From Salinicoccus sp. UBA3372 (GTDB lineage: Bacteria > Bacillota > Bacilli > Staphylococcales > Salinicoccaceae), in assembly GCA_002360325.1 (NCBI GenBank), contig DEQG01000068.1, positions 1 through 36,000 of the forward strand: a stretch of 36,000 nt of DNA, read 5' to 3'. Below the pieces are notes generated by a model, which ran no database searches, had not been told where the DNA came from, and saw only the letters and a program-made list of their open reading frames with translations. Of the stretch, positions 1-8,565 are shown one piece after another. A program made the translations under genes and the position numbers. How positions within the stretch are numbered: position 1 is the stretch's first letter; each line of letters begins with the position of its first letter.

Positions 1-53
1 ATTGCTGAAAGTATACTGATGATGATTAATTTTCTTAAACGGTTTCTATCCAT
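1..53 (-). CDS. N-terminus of an unidentified gene downstream of resE (partial)
   Basis: An ATG at 51-53 opens a reading frame that runs off the left edge of the window after 17 codons (MDRNRLRKLIIISILSA). An AGAGGA ribosome-binding site, overlapping the resE stop codon, sits 6 bases before it, and the gap to resE is only 10 bases, so it is probably the next gene of the res operon. The visible part is basic and then hydrophobic, which suggests a membrane protein or signal anchor. An ECF-type vitamin transporter subunit is one guess from the look of the N-terminus. Too little is visible to name a function. Confidence 0.55.
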   Translation of the reverse strand, partial: MDRNRLRKLIIISILSA

Positions 54-63
54 TTACATTCCT

Positions 64-1770
64 CTATTCCATACTGTGATTTTTCGGCAGGGTGATTTCA
101 AAAACGGTCCCCACGCCGTATTCGCTTTTCAAATCAATCGTTCCCCCATGTCTTTTTATAATCGACGAAACGATATAAAGGCCTAAACCTGTACCATGTT
201 TACCGCGTGTTCTTGACTCATCAACTTTATAAAAACGCTCAAAAATACGGTTCAGATGTTCTTCTTTAAGACCGATGCCTGTGTCTTCGACAGAAATGAT
301 GATTCCCTCTCCGACGTCACGCACCTTCAAAGTGATTTTATCATCCGGTTCAGTATAGCGGATTGCATTGTCGAGAAGATTATTTATGACTTGCTCTATT
401 TTACCATAATCAAAGTCGAAGATTACACTGTCTTTTTCTGCGTCCACTTTGAAGGTGATTTCCTTATCATTCATTTCATGTTTAAATTTGAAGCTGATAT
501 CGTTGATCAGTACCATCAGATCATTGTTTGAAATGTTCATCAGATCAGCACCACTGTCCATTCTTGCGATTGTAATCAATTCATTCACCAGCTTATTCAT
601 CCTGTCGGATTCATCTTTGATGATTTTAATCATTTCTTTGACCTCATCCGGTTCAGTGACGATTTCATCCAAAATTGCTTCTGAATATCCACTCAGCATG
701 ACCATCGGGGTTTTGAGCTCATGCGATACGTTTGCTATGAAATCAGAACGCATCGTTTCAGTTTTGACAATCTCGGTGACGTCCCTGATCAGAACGATGA
801 CACCATATGTTATATTGCCGCTGACGACCGCAGTATATGACACCTGATAATGTTTATTGGTAATGTTCAATCTTTCAATCTGGGAGTCTTTCGTTTCAAC
901 TATATTTAATACACTGTCCATGAATAATTCTTTTTCATGTTCATTTGAAGTCAATGTCTGATAAATGGAGTTGCCTTTGGCATTGCTGTATATCAGTTCA
1001 CCTTCAGTATCGAAATACAGTACGCCTTCCTCCATCGAAGAGAATATTTCCTCCCGCAGATTCTTTTCATGAAGTACAGTTTCGATATTGTTTTTAATAT
1101 CCTGGTTCATTTTATTGAATGCCAGGGTCAGCTCCCCTATTTCATCTCTGCTTCGCACTTTCAAAGGTTTATATTTACCCTGGGAAGTGTTGTATGCGGC
1201 CGTTTTTAATTTGGTGAGCGGCTGGGTGATTCTGTTAAGTAATAAAAATGCAAAAATTGTAGTACCGATGATCAGTATTCCTGTAGTGATGAACATGATC
1301 ATCGTAATGGCGCTGATCGACTGGTTCACCGCATCAAGGTCGCGGTACTTTATAATTTTAATATCCTCATCAAAGTATCTGGTCAGATTTGAAGTCTTGA
1401 TCATATACATGCTGTCGTACAAATCATCCAGTATGAATGTTGATTCTGTCAGTCCTTCAATGTTGATCCTGTTGTATATCTCCTCATCCATCGCAGACAA
1501 CGGTAAAACAGATTCATCGTCATAAAGGATGATCAGATTATCCTCTATCAGCAGATTTGGATTACTGATTTCAGAGCTGCCGATATCGTGTTTGGTAAGC
1601 AGTATTTCCTCTACTCTTTCTATATCCTCTTCTAAAATTGTTTCGGTCGAATTGAAGACATAGCTTCTGAAGAAAAATATTAAAACGAGAGTTGATATAA
1701 TTAAAACTGCAGTCACCATCAAAATAATGGTCAACCACAGTTTAGAAACAAGACTATTTAATGATTTCAC
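64..1770 (-). CDS. resE: Sensor histidine kinase ResE/SrrB
   Basis: Membrane-bound sensor kinase of the ResDE (SrrAB in staphylococci) redox/oxygen-limitation system, 568 residues. Two membrane segments (about 11-34 and 151-178) flank an extracytoplasmic region. They are followed by a HAMP linker (about 178-230), a PAS-like domain (about 236-335), a HisKA domain with the phospho-acceptor His350 in FIANVSHELKTP, and an HATPase domain with the N box (NNLLDNAIRYT) and the G boxes (DTGIGL, GTGLGLYI). The start is GTG, overlapping the resD stop as GTGA, so translation is coupled to the response regulator. It is the last recognisable res gene, and one more gene follows. Family assignment is firm. 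The signal (respiratory redox state) comes from family knowledge, not from this sequence. Confidence 0.95.
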   Translation of the reverse strand: MKSLNSLVSKLWLTIILMVTAVLIISTLVLIFFFRSYVFNSTETILEEDIERVEEILLTKHDIGSSEISNPNLLIEDNLIILYDDESVLPLSAMDEEIYNRINIEGLTESTFILDDLYDSMYMIKTSNLTRYFDEDIKIIKYRDLDAVNQSISAITMIMFITTGILIIGTTIFAFLLLNRITQPLTKLKTAAYNTSQGKYKPLKVRSRDEIGELTLAFNKMNQDIKNNIETVLHEKNLREEIFSSMEEGVLYFDTEGELIYSNAKGNSIYQTLTSNEHEKELFMDSVLNIVETKDSQIERLNITNKHYQVSYTAVVSGNITYGVIVLIRDVTEIVKTETMRSDFIANVSHELKTPMVMLSGYSEAILDEIVTEPDEVKEMIKIIKDESDRMNKLVNELITIARMDSGADLMNISNNDLMVLINDISFKFKHEMNDKEITFKVDAEKDSVIFDFDYGKIEQVINNLLDNAIRYTEPDDKITLKVRDVGEGIIISVEDTGIGLKEEHLNRIFERFYKVDESRTRGKHGTGLGLYIVSSIIKRHGGTIDLKSEYGVGTVFEITLPKNHSME

Positions 1771-2477
1771 GATTCATTTACCTCAAACTTATAACCGATG
1801 CCCCAGACAGTATGAATCATGCGGCTTGCTTCCGGCGATACTTTGTTCAATTTCTCTCTCAAACGTTTGACGTGTGTATCAACAGTTCTAAGATCACCGT
1901 AGAAGTCATAATGCCAGACTTCTTTCAATAATTCTTCACGATCGAAGACTTTGTCGGGACTTTTTGCAAGAAACAGTAATAATTCATACTCTTTTGGCGT
2001 CAGGTTAACATTATGGTCATCAGCAAGGACACGGTGTGCATCATTATCTATGACAAGATGCTCATAGACAATGACATCTTTCGCTGTCGCTTCCTGATTG
2101 ATGAACGTCGTTTCAGAAGAACGGCGCAGTATCGCTTTTACGCGTAAAACAACTTCTCTCGGGGAAAATGGTTTGACTATATAATCATCCGCTCCAACTT
2201 CAAAACCTTCAACACGGTTATTTTCTTCACCTTTGGCTGTCAGCATGATGATCGGTGTCGACTTCGTGCGGCGCAGTCTGCTGGCGACCTCGATGCCATC
2301 CATCTTCGGCATCATCAGGTCCAGCAGTATACAGTTATAATCATTTTCCATAGCGAGCTCAAGTGCTTCCTCGCCATTTTCCGCCTCTGTTATATCATAG
2401 CCCTCCCGGACCAGATACATATTGAGTAATTTTCTTATTCTTTCTTCGTCATCAACAATTAAAATTTTTTCAGTCAT
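1767..2477 (-). CDS. resD: Response regulator ResD/SrrA (OmpR family)
   Basis: DNA-binding response regulator of 236 residues that works with ResE to adjust respiratory, cytochrome-assembly and anaerobic genes. The receiver domain holds the phospho-acceptor Asp53 (LLDLMMPKMDG), Thr80 and Lys102. The C-terminal half is an OmpR-type winged helix (LTPKEYELLLFLA, VDTHVKRLREKL, VWGIGYKF). An AGAGGG ribosome-binding site precedes the ATG. It lies 18 bases after resC and overlaps resE by 4 bases. Co-transcription with the cytochrome c maturation genes resABC is the classical Bacillus arrangement. The direct repeats before resA at 5953-5968 are a candidate self-regulatory target. Confidence 0.96.
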   Translation of the reverse strand: MTEKILIVDDEERIRKLLNMYLVREGYDITEAENGEEALELAMENDYNCILLDLMMPKMDGIEVASRLRRTKSTPIIMLTAKGEENNRVEGFEVGADDYIVKPFSPREVVLRVKAILRRSSETTFINQEATAKDVIVYEHLVIDNDAHRVLADDHNVNLTPKEYELLLFLAKSPDKVFDREELLKEVWHYDFYGDLRTVDTHVKRLREKLNKVSPEASRMIHTVWGIGYKFEVNES

Positions 2478-2495
2478 TTCAACCCTCTTTTCTAG

Positions 2496-3695
2496 CTATG
2501 CATATGAATGAAGCCCTGCAACAATCAAGTTTATCGCAATCAGGTTAAAGAGTATCAATATGAAACCTAATACTGCCAGCCATGCAGATTTTTCACCTTC
2601 GTAACCGCGGTTCAGCCTCAAGTGCAGGAACACGGTATAGAACATGAATGTGATGAATGCCCAGGTTTCTTTCGGATCCCAGCCCCAGAATCTGCTCCAT
2701 GCTATTTGAGCCCAGATTGCTGCAAAGAAGATGCCTCCAAGAGCAAACAATGGGAAACCTATGATGACCGAGCGGTACCCGATTTCATCCATCAAGTTCA
2801 AATCAGCTCTGCTTGCAAGCGGCTTGACGAAAGCGAGCAGCCTTTTTCTCAGTATCAGACGCAGTATGCCATATACAGCAAACCCGAGTATGATTGACCA
2901 GATTACAGTGTTCAACGATTGCGAGTTGATCACCGGCGGCAGGTTGATTCCTGTATGGAAATGGTCTGCCTCTTCATACTGCTGATCGCCGATATGCTCA
3001 ACAGGAATTGATTCGGAGTAGTTGACAAGGCTTGGCAGATGGTAGTCTGCAATCATCGTCTCTCCGCGCTGATCGGTATACATGAATTCATCGCTGTAAC
3101 CCACTGCTCCCTGCATGACGAGTGTCGTACCGATATAAACCAGTACGACTACAATGCCGGCCATGATCAGTTCAAGCGTACGCGCTCTCAATGATTTTTC
3201 ATTTTCAGGAATTGCTTTCAGTAAATAAATCAAACCGGCAACGGCACTCATAGATAAAATACCATATGAAATTGTCACCGTGATTACATGAATTGCCAGC
3301 CAGTTACTCTGCAGAGAAGGAATCAGGGGATTCGCGTCCGTTGAGAATAAACTGCCGTAAGCAATCAGCAATAAAGAAATAGGTATTGCGAACAAACCTA
3401 AAACTTTGGATTTATAATAGTGATAGGTGATTAAATAACCTAATATCAGCATTATAGAAAACGTTGCTATGAATTCATACATGTTGGATACCGGCGCATG
3501 TCCTGTTGCTACCCATCTTAGTATAAAATACGCAATTTGCATAATAAAAGCTACTACAGTCATTGTAATGGCAATATATTCTGATCTTTTCTTTTTACTT
3601 TTAATACTTACTGCAAGTGGCACCAGCGCTACTAAAAGAATAAAGAAAGCAGCTGTAATCAGTCCATTGCTTATTGATAACATTGTTGATTCCAT
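2496..3695 (-). CDS. resC: Cytochrome c biogenesis protein ResC (CcsA family)
   Basis: Polytopic membrane protein of 399 residues that forms, with ResB, the system II haem exporter/haem lyase for c-type cytochromes. Many hydrophobic segments are visible. The haem-handling tryptophan-rich signature WGWDPKETWAF is present in the C-terminal third, followed by the usual histidine-containing helices (FLHLRL) of the CcsA family. The ATG is preceded by AGGAGA inside the end of resB, and the two genes are separated by 2 bases. An internal hydrophilic insert around residues 200-255 lies outside the membrane segments. Assignment is secure from the motif and from the resB/resA neighbours. Confidence 0.95.
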   Translation of the reverse strand: MESTMLSISNGLITAAFFILLVALVPLAVSIKSKKKRSEYIAITMTVVAFIMQIAYFILRWVATGHAPVSNMYEFIATFSIMLILGYLITYHYYKSKVLGLFAIPISLLLIAYGSLFSTDANPLIPSLQSNWLAIHVITVTISYGILSMSAVAGLIYLLKAIPENEKSLRARTLELIMAGIVVVLVYIGTTLVMQGAVGYSDEFMYTDQRGETMIADYHLPSLVNYSESIPVEHIGDQQYEEADHFHTGINLPPVINSQSLNTVIWSIILGFAVYGILRLILRKRLLAFVKPLASRADLNLMDEIGYRSVIIGFPLFALGGIFFAAIWAQIAWSRFWGWDPKETWAFITFMFYTVFLHLRLNRGYEGEKSAWLAVLGFILILFNLIAINLIVAGLHSYA

Positions 3696-3697
3696 AA

Positions 3698-5344
3698 TTA
3701 TTTCTCCTCATCAGTGTTGACGCCTTCATTTTGATCTGTCGCGTCTCTGTCAAAGATGTGTTCATATCCATTATTCTCTAATACAGGATTGATATCTTTC
3801 TTCAATCCAAAGTAGTTCTTATTCGTATGTGCACTGATATTGAATCCATCTTCATCATTGATCCATATACGTCTGTGGTTGATATATGAGCCGATGGTGA
3901 GGCCAATCAGGAAAATGATGAAGCCTGTTGCTATGATTGGCAAGGTCAGATCCTTCTTCAAAGTAAGAACCGTTGCCCAATGGTTTTCGTTTTCAACGAA
4001 CTTGACGCTGTAATCGTTATCCTGTGTGATATCAGTTGACAGCATTATCTGAAGCAGACTGAGTTCACTTGAATCACCATCTGTTACTTCGAAGACAAAT
4101 GCCGGATTCGTTGCAACCGGTGTTTCGGATATCAGAGCACCATTTTCATCAATTTCCACAAAGTCCGGTGCATAGGCACGCATGTTCACTTCCATACCTT
4201 CACCAACGTCGTAGGACTGTTCAGGGTTGTCCAGGTTGACGGTGAACTGTTCCCCCACAACTTCCCCATTACTGTCTTCAAGCTGGAACGTCATGGATTT
4301 CATCTGTGAGTTATCATAACTCGACTGATAAAGTTCAAACTGGTCAAAACGGTATGGGTGGTTCACCCGGATGCTGTAGTCCTCCACTTCTTTAAGGTCA
4401 GGTGATGCTCCTATTACATCCTTGTTTTGATTCTCATAGAAAGTGATGTCCGTCTGATAGTTGCTTGTGACCATTTCATTTGTATTCTGGAGCGTATCAT
4501 CAAACACTGTACCAGCATTTTCATCATAAATATCTACAATGAACTCATTGTTCTCGACATAATACTGGCCGCCGGTTTCAGGTATCTGGACCGTCTCTCC
4601 TTCAGTGATATAAACGAGTTCATCTACATACATGCCCGGGAAAAATCTGAGCATACTTCCAAAAAGAAGAATGATGAGCCCGGTATGGTTTATGTAGGGA
4701 CCCCATCTGGAGAGCCAGCCTTTTTCAAGCAGATGATGATTATCATCTGTTTTATGCTTATAACCTTTTTTCTTCAGATCTTCAATGACACTGTCAGTAT
4801 TCGATCCATTCTGCTGATGCAGATTTAAACGCTGTCTCTTATAAAAGGAAGGGTGCTTTTTAGCCCTTTGATTTCTTAGTGACTTGAGCAGCGGCAGTCC
4901 TCTGTCGATACTTGCAGCAATGATGGATAGTGCAAGCATACCTATCAGAATGATAAACCACCAGGAAGAATATAAATTATGAAAACCCAGTTCGTAATAA
5001 AGTCTGCCAAGAGTCCCGTAGTTATCAGTATAATACTGTAAAGGATCGACCCCGACGGGTATAAAGTATTCCTGAGGGAACAATGTGCCGATTGATGCTG
5101 ATATTGCGATGATCAATATGATGGCAACGCCGACTTTTATTGAAGTGAAGAAAATCCATATTTTATCAAAAATACTTTTTGAGCGTGTTTTCGAACGTAT
5201 CGCACTGCCGTCATAGCGCATAAGGTCTTTTATTTTCTTTTTATCATAATCACTGTTGATCATCTTTCCACAGGATTGGCACAGCTGGGTGCCAGGTGGA
5301 TTGACATGACCACAGGAGCCACATTTTATTTCTTTTAATTCCAT
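3698..5344 (-). CDS. resB: Cytochrome c biogenesis protein ResB (Ccs1 family)
   Basis: Membrane partner of ResC in system II cytochrome c maturation, 548 residues. The N-terminus is a small zinc-ribbon-like module with two CxxC pairs (Cys8/Cys11 and Cys22/Cys25), as in Bacillus ResB. Hydrophobic segments follow at about 70-90, 125-145 and 215-235. A long extracytoplasmic domain (about 240-470) comes next, then a final membrane helix near 470-495 and an acidic tail. It lies 11 bases downstream of resA and 2 bases upstream of resC, consistent with one transcript. The zinc ribbon is inferred from cysteine spacing only. Confidence 0.94.
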   Translation of the reverse strand: MELKEIKCGSCGHVNPPGTQLCQSCGKMINSDYDKKKIKDLMRYDGSAIRSKTRSKSIFDKIWIFFTSIKVGVAIILIIAISASIGTLFPQEYFIPVGVDPLQYYTDNYGTLGRLYYELGFHNLYSSWWFIILIGMLALSIIAASIDRGLPLLKSLRNQRAKKHPSFYKRQRLNLHQQNGSNTDSVIEDLKKKGYKHKTDDNHHLLEKGWLSRWGPYINHTGLIILLFGSMLRFFPGMYVDELVYITEGETVQIPETGGQYYVENNEFIVDIYDENAGTVFDDTLQNTNEMVTSNYQTDITFYENQNKDVIGASPDLKEVEDYSIRVNHPYRFDQFELYQSSYDNSQMKSMTFQLEDSNGEVVGEQFTVNLDNPEQSYDVGEGMEVNMRAYAPDFVEIDENGALISETPVATNPAFVFEVTDGDSSELSLLQIMLSTDITQDNDYSVKFVENENHWATVLTLKKDLTLPIIATGFIIFLIGLTIGSYINHRRIWINDEDGFNISAHTNKNYFGLKKDINPVLENNGYEHIFDRDATDQNEGVNTDEEK

Positions 5345-5355
5345 TGAATTTCATC

Positions 5356-5889
5356 CTATTCCGATGTCGATTGTTCTATAAAATTATAAATATCATCCGT
5401 GGTCAGCTGATACTCCTGCTTTTCAACTACTACGCCGCTCTTATCTATCGCGATGGTCGTCGGCAAAGGCCCGACCTGATAAGCTTTGGTCACATCTCTG
5501 TTACTGTCCAATGCTATTGGAAAACTTAAGTTTTCATCCAGGCTGGAAAGGAATTGGTTGATCTGCTGTTCACCTTCGGAAACGTTGACAGCTACAATTT
5601 CGTAGTCTTCATGACCTTCATTATAGATTTCATTCATATCGGGCATTTCTTCGCGGCATGGTTCACACCATGTGCCCCAGAAATTCAATATGACACCTTT
5701 ATCCTGGTTGATTTCCGAGAGCTGCACCTGTTCTCCGTTTAAAGTTTCAAGCTGGAAATCCACCGCATCGTCCCCGACTTGTATTGCCTGTGGATCGGAG
5801 GTCAGGTTAAACCATAATGTAACGCCTAATAATATGACTATACTTAAAATGATACTTATACGAAGTATATTTCTTGTCTTTTTCTTCAT
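5356..5889 (-). CDS. resA: Thiol-disulfide oxidoreductase ResA
   Basis: Membrane-anchored extracytoplasmic thioredoxin-like protein that reduces apocytochrome c thiols before haem attachment. From the chosen start it has 177 residues, with a basic N-terminus, one membrane anchor (about 8-28) and a thioredoxin fold carrying the active site WCEPC (Cys75, Cys78), the same CEPC motif as Bacillus ResA. A cis-proline segment (VGPLPTT) follows. The frame opens earlier at a TTG (5910), but the ATG at 5887-5889 has a good AGGTGA ribosome-binding site and gives the usual MKKK anchor, so it is preferred. First gene of the res operon, with a promoter candidate just upstream. Confidence 0.95.
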   Translation of the reverse strand: MKKKTRNILRISIILSIVILLGVTLWFNLTSDPQAIQVGDDAVDFQLETLNGEQVQLSEINQDKGVILNFWGTWCEPCREEMPDMNEIYNEGHEDYEIVAVNVSEGEQQINQFLSSLDENLSFPIALDSNRDVTKAYQVGPLPTTIAIDKSGVVVEKQEYQLTTDDIYNFIEQSTSE

Positions 5890-5924
5890 AAAATTCACCT
5901 GCCGTAACAATTTTAGCTCTATTT

Positions 5925-5968
5925 ATTATAGCATTCATATATTAGTACGGTTTGACAGTATTATGACA
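5925..5968 (-). promoter_or_regulatory. resA promoter with phased direct repeats (candidate ResD/SrrA site)
   Basis: On the minus strand a perfect -10 (TATAAT, 5925-5930) lies about 35 bases before the resA ATG. The matching -35 position (about 5948-5953) is poor (AAACCG). Directly upstream are two TGTCA repeats (plus-strand TGACA at 5953-5957 and 5964-5968) with an 11-base period, which places them on the same face of the helix. A weak -35 with tandem repeats next to it is the usual layout for activation by an OmpR-family regulator. The -10 and repeats are seen; the binding protein is inferred. Confidence 0.5.
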
Positions 5969-5977
5969 ATTCACCGG

Positions 5978-6703
5978 TCAGCCTTTAGCATTGGCAATCA
6001 ATTTTTTAACTTCATGAGGCTTTAAAAATCTGTGCTCGCCTTCACTCAGGTTATCCAGATTTAAAAAGTCGTATTTAATGCGTGTCAATTTAAGAACTTC
6101 AAGATCGAAATACTCGAACATTCTGCGGACCTGACGGTTGCGGCCTTCATGTATCGTCACATCCAATATCATATTTCTGTCTTTTTTATCCCGGATGATT
6201 TCGATGCCTGCCGGGGCCGTCTTACCGTCTTCCAGATCTATGCCTTTTGCCATTTCTTTCTGCTGGTTCCTCTTCAGTATCCCGTCCACTTTTACTCTGT
6301 ATGTTTTGCTCACTTCAAATTTCGGATGGGTCATATATTGTGTAAATTCACCGTCGTTGGTAAGAAGCAGTATGCCGGATGTATCATAATCCAGCCTTCC
6401 GACCGGATAGATCCTCAAGTTCAGTCCTTCAAATTTTGATGTGACCGTTCTGCGGTTGTTATCATCTTCAACCGTGGATATCTCACCGGAAGGTTTATAA
6501 TATAAAATATAGACTTTTTCTTCTTTCGTTAACGGAACTCCATCGACCTCGACTTTATCATTATCTGTCACTTTCGTGCCGAGTTCAGTTATAATCTTTC
6601 CATTTACGCTGACCCTTCCATCAGTTATCAGTTCCTCAGCCTTGCGTCGTGAAGTCACTCCGCTGTTGGCTATTGCTTTTTGTAAACGTACTTCATTTGT
6701 CAT
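5978..6703 (-). CDS. rluB: 23S rRNA pseudouridine synthase RluB
   Basis: Isomerises a uridine in the peptidyl-transferase region of 23S rRNA to pseudouridine. The 241-residue protein has an N-terminal S4 RNA-binding domain (about 5-60, VTSRRKAEELITDGRVSVNG) and an RsuA/RluB catalytic domain with the active-site aspartate Asp105 in GRLDYDTSGILLL. A later family motif is GRNRQVRRMFE. AAAGGAGG precedes the ATG, and the gene overlaps the end of scpB by 11 bases. It is the third gene of the scpA-scpB-rluB unit, an order shared with Bacillus and Staphylococcus. RluB rather than RsuA or RluE is chosen from this context. Confidence 0.93.
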   Translation of the reverse strand: MTNEVRLQKAIANSGVTSRRKAEELITDGRVSVNGKIITELGTKVTDNDKVEVDGVPLTKEEKVYILYYKPSGEISTVEDDNNRRTVTSKFEGLNLRIYPVGRLDYDTSGILLLTNDGEFTQYMTHPKFEVSKTYRVKVDGILKRNQQKEMAKGIDLEDGKTAPAGIEIIRDKKDRNMILDVTIHEGRNRQVRRMFEYFDLEVLKLTRIKYDFLNLDNLSEGEHRFLKPHEVKKLIANAKG

Positions 6704-7235
6704 GCTCTTCCTCCTTTAAATTATTAAAGAACAGATCGATTTCTTCCTGTTCTTTAATGTCGTCCTGTGTCGGCAGGTCTTCCAGGCTCTTCAGACCGAA
6801 GACCTGCAGAAATGTTTCACCGGTGACAAAATGTGCCGCCCGTTCGTTCTCCAGATTCTTTTTTAAAATCAGGTTCTTATTCATTAATGTGGATATCGGA
6901 CCGTCAGACTGCACACCACGCAGTTCTTCTATCATGGCGCGGGATGCAGGCTGGTTGTATACTATGATGGACAAGACTTCAAGCGCTGCCTGAGACAGTT
7001 TATTTTTAGGTTTATCCCGAAGTATTCTGTCGATGTATTTCTCCATGCCGGAGGTCGTCTTTAAAAAGTAGCGCTGATCGTGCCTGCTGATGGTCAAATG
7101 CGGCTTCTCATAATTATTGACTTCATTGTTCAGCTGCTGTTTAGTAATCGGCACATGCATGATGAGCTGTTCTTCGGTGAGCCCGATATCACCCGCAATA
7201 TACAGCAGTCCTTCTATTATATCTATTTTCTCCAT
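6693..7235 (-). CDS. scpB: Segregation and condensation protein B
   Basis: Winged-helix (kite) subunit of the SMC-ScpAB condensin that organises and segregates the chromosome. The 180-residue protein shows the family's tandem winged-helix pattern, including LSQAALEVLSIIVYNQPASRA and LRGVQSDGPISTLMNK. The tail is acidic and lysine-rich (EEEHDK). A GAAAGG ribosome-binding site precedes the ATG, five bases after scpA. The 3' end overlaps rluB by 11 bases. The gene sits between scpA and rluB, as is standard in Bacilli. Confidence 0.95.
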   Translation of the reverse strand: MEKIDIIEGLLYIAGDIGLTEEQLIMHVPITKQQLNNEVNNYEKPHLTISRHDQRYFLKTTSGMEKYIDRILRDKPKNKLSQAALEVLSIIVYNQPASRAMIEELRGVQSDGPISTLMNKNLILKKNLENERAAHFVTGETFLQVFGLKSLEDLPTQDDIKEQEEIDLFFNNLKEEEHDK

Positions 7236-7240
7236 AAGTA

Positions 7241-7948
7241 TTACTGCCTTTCAAACTGATGATTTCCATCTTCTGAAATGTGAATCATCATCTTATGTGA
7301 TTTCACCCAGTCGAGGATGACTATAAAAACTGCCACGACCATCGGTCTTGATTCATTGAAACTGAAGAGTTCGGAAAAACCGAGGGATTTCTTTTGTTCG
7401 AATCTCTTGTCTATAAATAATTCTGCGTGCTCCCGTGAAACGACTTCCCGTCTGATTGTCACAGTCTGTGGCTGATTCAGGGAAACACGCATTCTGACTT
7501 TCTGGTATGCTTCAAGCAAGTGTGATAGATTTAATGAAAGGTCTTCGCTGTTATCATCATCTTCCTCCAGGTTATGTGGCGGCTTGATAAACGTTTTATC
7601 ATTTTCGAGCTTGAGGTTATGAAGCTCTTCGGCGTATACCTTATAATTCTGATATTCCAACAGCTGCTCAAGCAGTTGTTCCCTCGGGTCTTCATAATCC
7701 TCTTCCACAGCTGCGGGTTCCGGAAGCAGCATGAAACTTTTTATTTTCAGCAGTTCGCTGGCCATCACCAGATATTCACTGGCTACATTGATTTCCAGTT
7801 CTTTCATCTGGTTAATGTATTCCATGTACTGTTCGGTCAATATTGCCATAGGAATATCGTATATATCAATTTCCAGTTCTTTGATCAAGTGTAACAGCAA
7901 GTCGAGAGGACCTTCAAAAATATCTAATCTAACCTCATAGGTAAGCAT
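7241..7948 (-). CDS. scpA: Segregation and condensation protein A (kleisin)
   Basis: Kleisin subunit that bridges the SMC ATPase heads and binds ScpB. It is 235 residues, slightly shorter than Bacillus ScpA. The N-terminal signature FEGPLDLLLHLIKELEIDIYDIPM is clear (only part quoted by position: residues 11-34), followed by the SEYLVMASELLKIKS segment. A charged middle (about 110-140) precedes the C-terminal winged helix that contacts SMC. GAGGT precedes the ATG. The start is only 28 bases from the divergent DUF309 start, so its promoter must lie inside that neighbour's coding sequence. Confidence 0.94.
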   Translation of the reverse strand: MLTYEVRLDIFEGPLDLLLHLIKELEIDIYDIPMAILTEQYMEYINQMKELEINVASEYLVMASELLKIKSFMLLPEPAAVEEDYEDPREQLLEQLLEYQNYKVYAEELHNLKLENDKTFIKPPHNLEEDDDNSEDLSLNLSHLLEAYQKVRMRVSLNQPQTVTIRREVVSREHAELFIDKRFEQKKSLGFSELFSFNESRPMVVAVFIVILDWVKSHKMMIHISEDGNHQFERQ

Positions 7949-7976
7949 ATTAAAACCTCAATCTTGGAGAATGTTT

Positions 7977-8504
7977 ATGGATAAAATTACTTTGTTAAAT
8001 TACTATAACGAATTTATTATAAAGCAAGATTACTTTGAATGCCATGAAATCATGGAAGACTCATGGAAATCAAAAGAAAATTTTACTAAAGATCTTGATG
8101 AAGTGTTTTTCATACAAGTATCCACTGCCGAGTATCATTACCGCAGAAACAACCTTTATGGCGCCAGGAAAATATATAAACGGGCTGTGGACAGACTGAA
8201 CACCAGGCCGTTCGAGTATAATGAATACGGTTTAAAAAGTGAAATAAAATCTCTTATCGAAAATCGTTTACATAATATTGGTTATGTAAACTTCAAGCCG
8301 CTGCAGCTGCCTTTGACGGATGCTATGTGCAAAGAGCTCCATTCTTTTGCCGTGCCACATGTATCGTACGAAGAATTTCTCGAATATATCAGAACCCTGC
8401 ATAAAACGAGTATAATGCTTGTAGAAAAACATCGTTTAAGGGACCGCAGTGAAATCATCAGTGTAAGGAATGCCAAGCGGCTGAAGAAACACGGAAGAGA
8501 TTGA
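7977..8504 (+). CDS. DUF309-family protein (YpuF-like)
   Basis: A 175-residue soluble protein of the DUF309 family. The N-terminal motif YFECHEIMEDSWK and the following helix FFIQVSTAEYHYRRNNLYGARKIYKRA are characteristic; the conserved His and Glu residues suggest a small all-alpha fold, possibly metal-binding. No enzymatic role is established. Two in-frame ATGs exist (7971, 7977). GGAGA at 7966-7970 abuts the first and is 6 bases from the second, so 7977 is chosen. It is divergent from scpA, matching ypuF next to scpA in Bacillus. A strong terminator follows at 8517. Confidence 0.85.
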   Translation: MDKITLLNYYNEFIIKQDYFECHEIMEDSWKSKENFTKDLDEVFFIQVSTAEYHYRRNNLYGARKIYKRAVDRLNTRPFEYNEYGLKSEIKSLIENRLHNIGYVNFKPLQLPLTDAMCKELHSFAVPHVSYEEFLEYIRTLHKTSIMLVEKHRLRDRSEIISVRNAKRLKKHGRD

Positions 8505-8516
8505 CGGATCCAAATT

Positions 8517-8558
8517 AAAAACTGCGGACAAACAACAATGGTTTGTCCGCAGTTTTTT
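8517..8558. terminator. Bidirectional rho-independent terminator
   Basis: A perfect 17-bp stem (8517-8533 with 8541-8557) and a 7-base loop. The stem ends in A-rich and T-rich tracts on its two sides, so it can stop transcription from both strands: the DUF309 gene from the left and the fur-xerD-deoB-micropeptide unit from the right. GC-rich core ACTGCGGACAAAC. Confidence 0.93.
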
Positions 8559-8565
8559 CAATTTA

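Noticed and set aside
2496..3695. ResC as a DNA- or transporter-related membrane protein of unknown role
   Set aside because: The WGWDPKETWAF motif and the resB neighbour settle it as a CcsA-type haem protein.
5890..5910. TTG start giving ResA 7 extra residues
   Set aside because: The ATG at 5887-5889 has a good AGGTGA site and gives the normal ResA N-terminus; the TTG has none.
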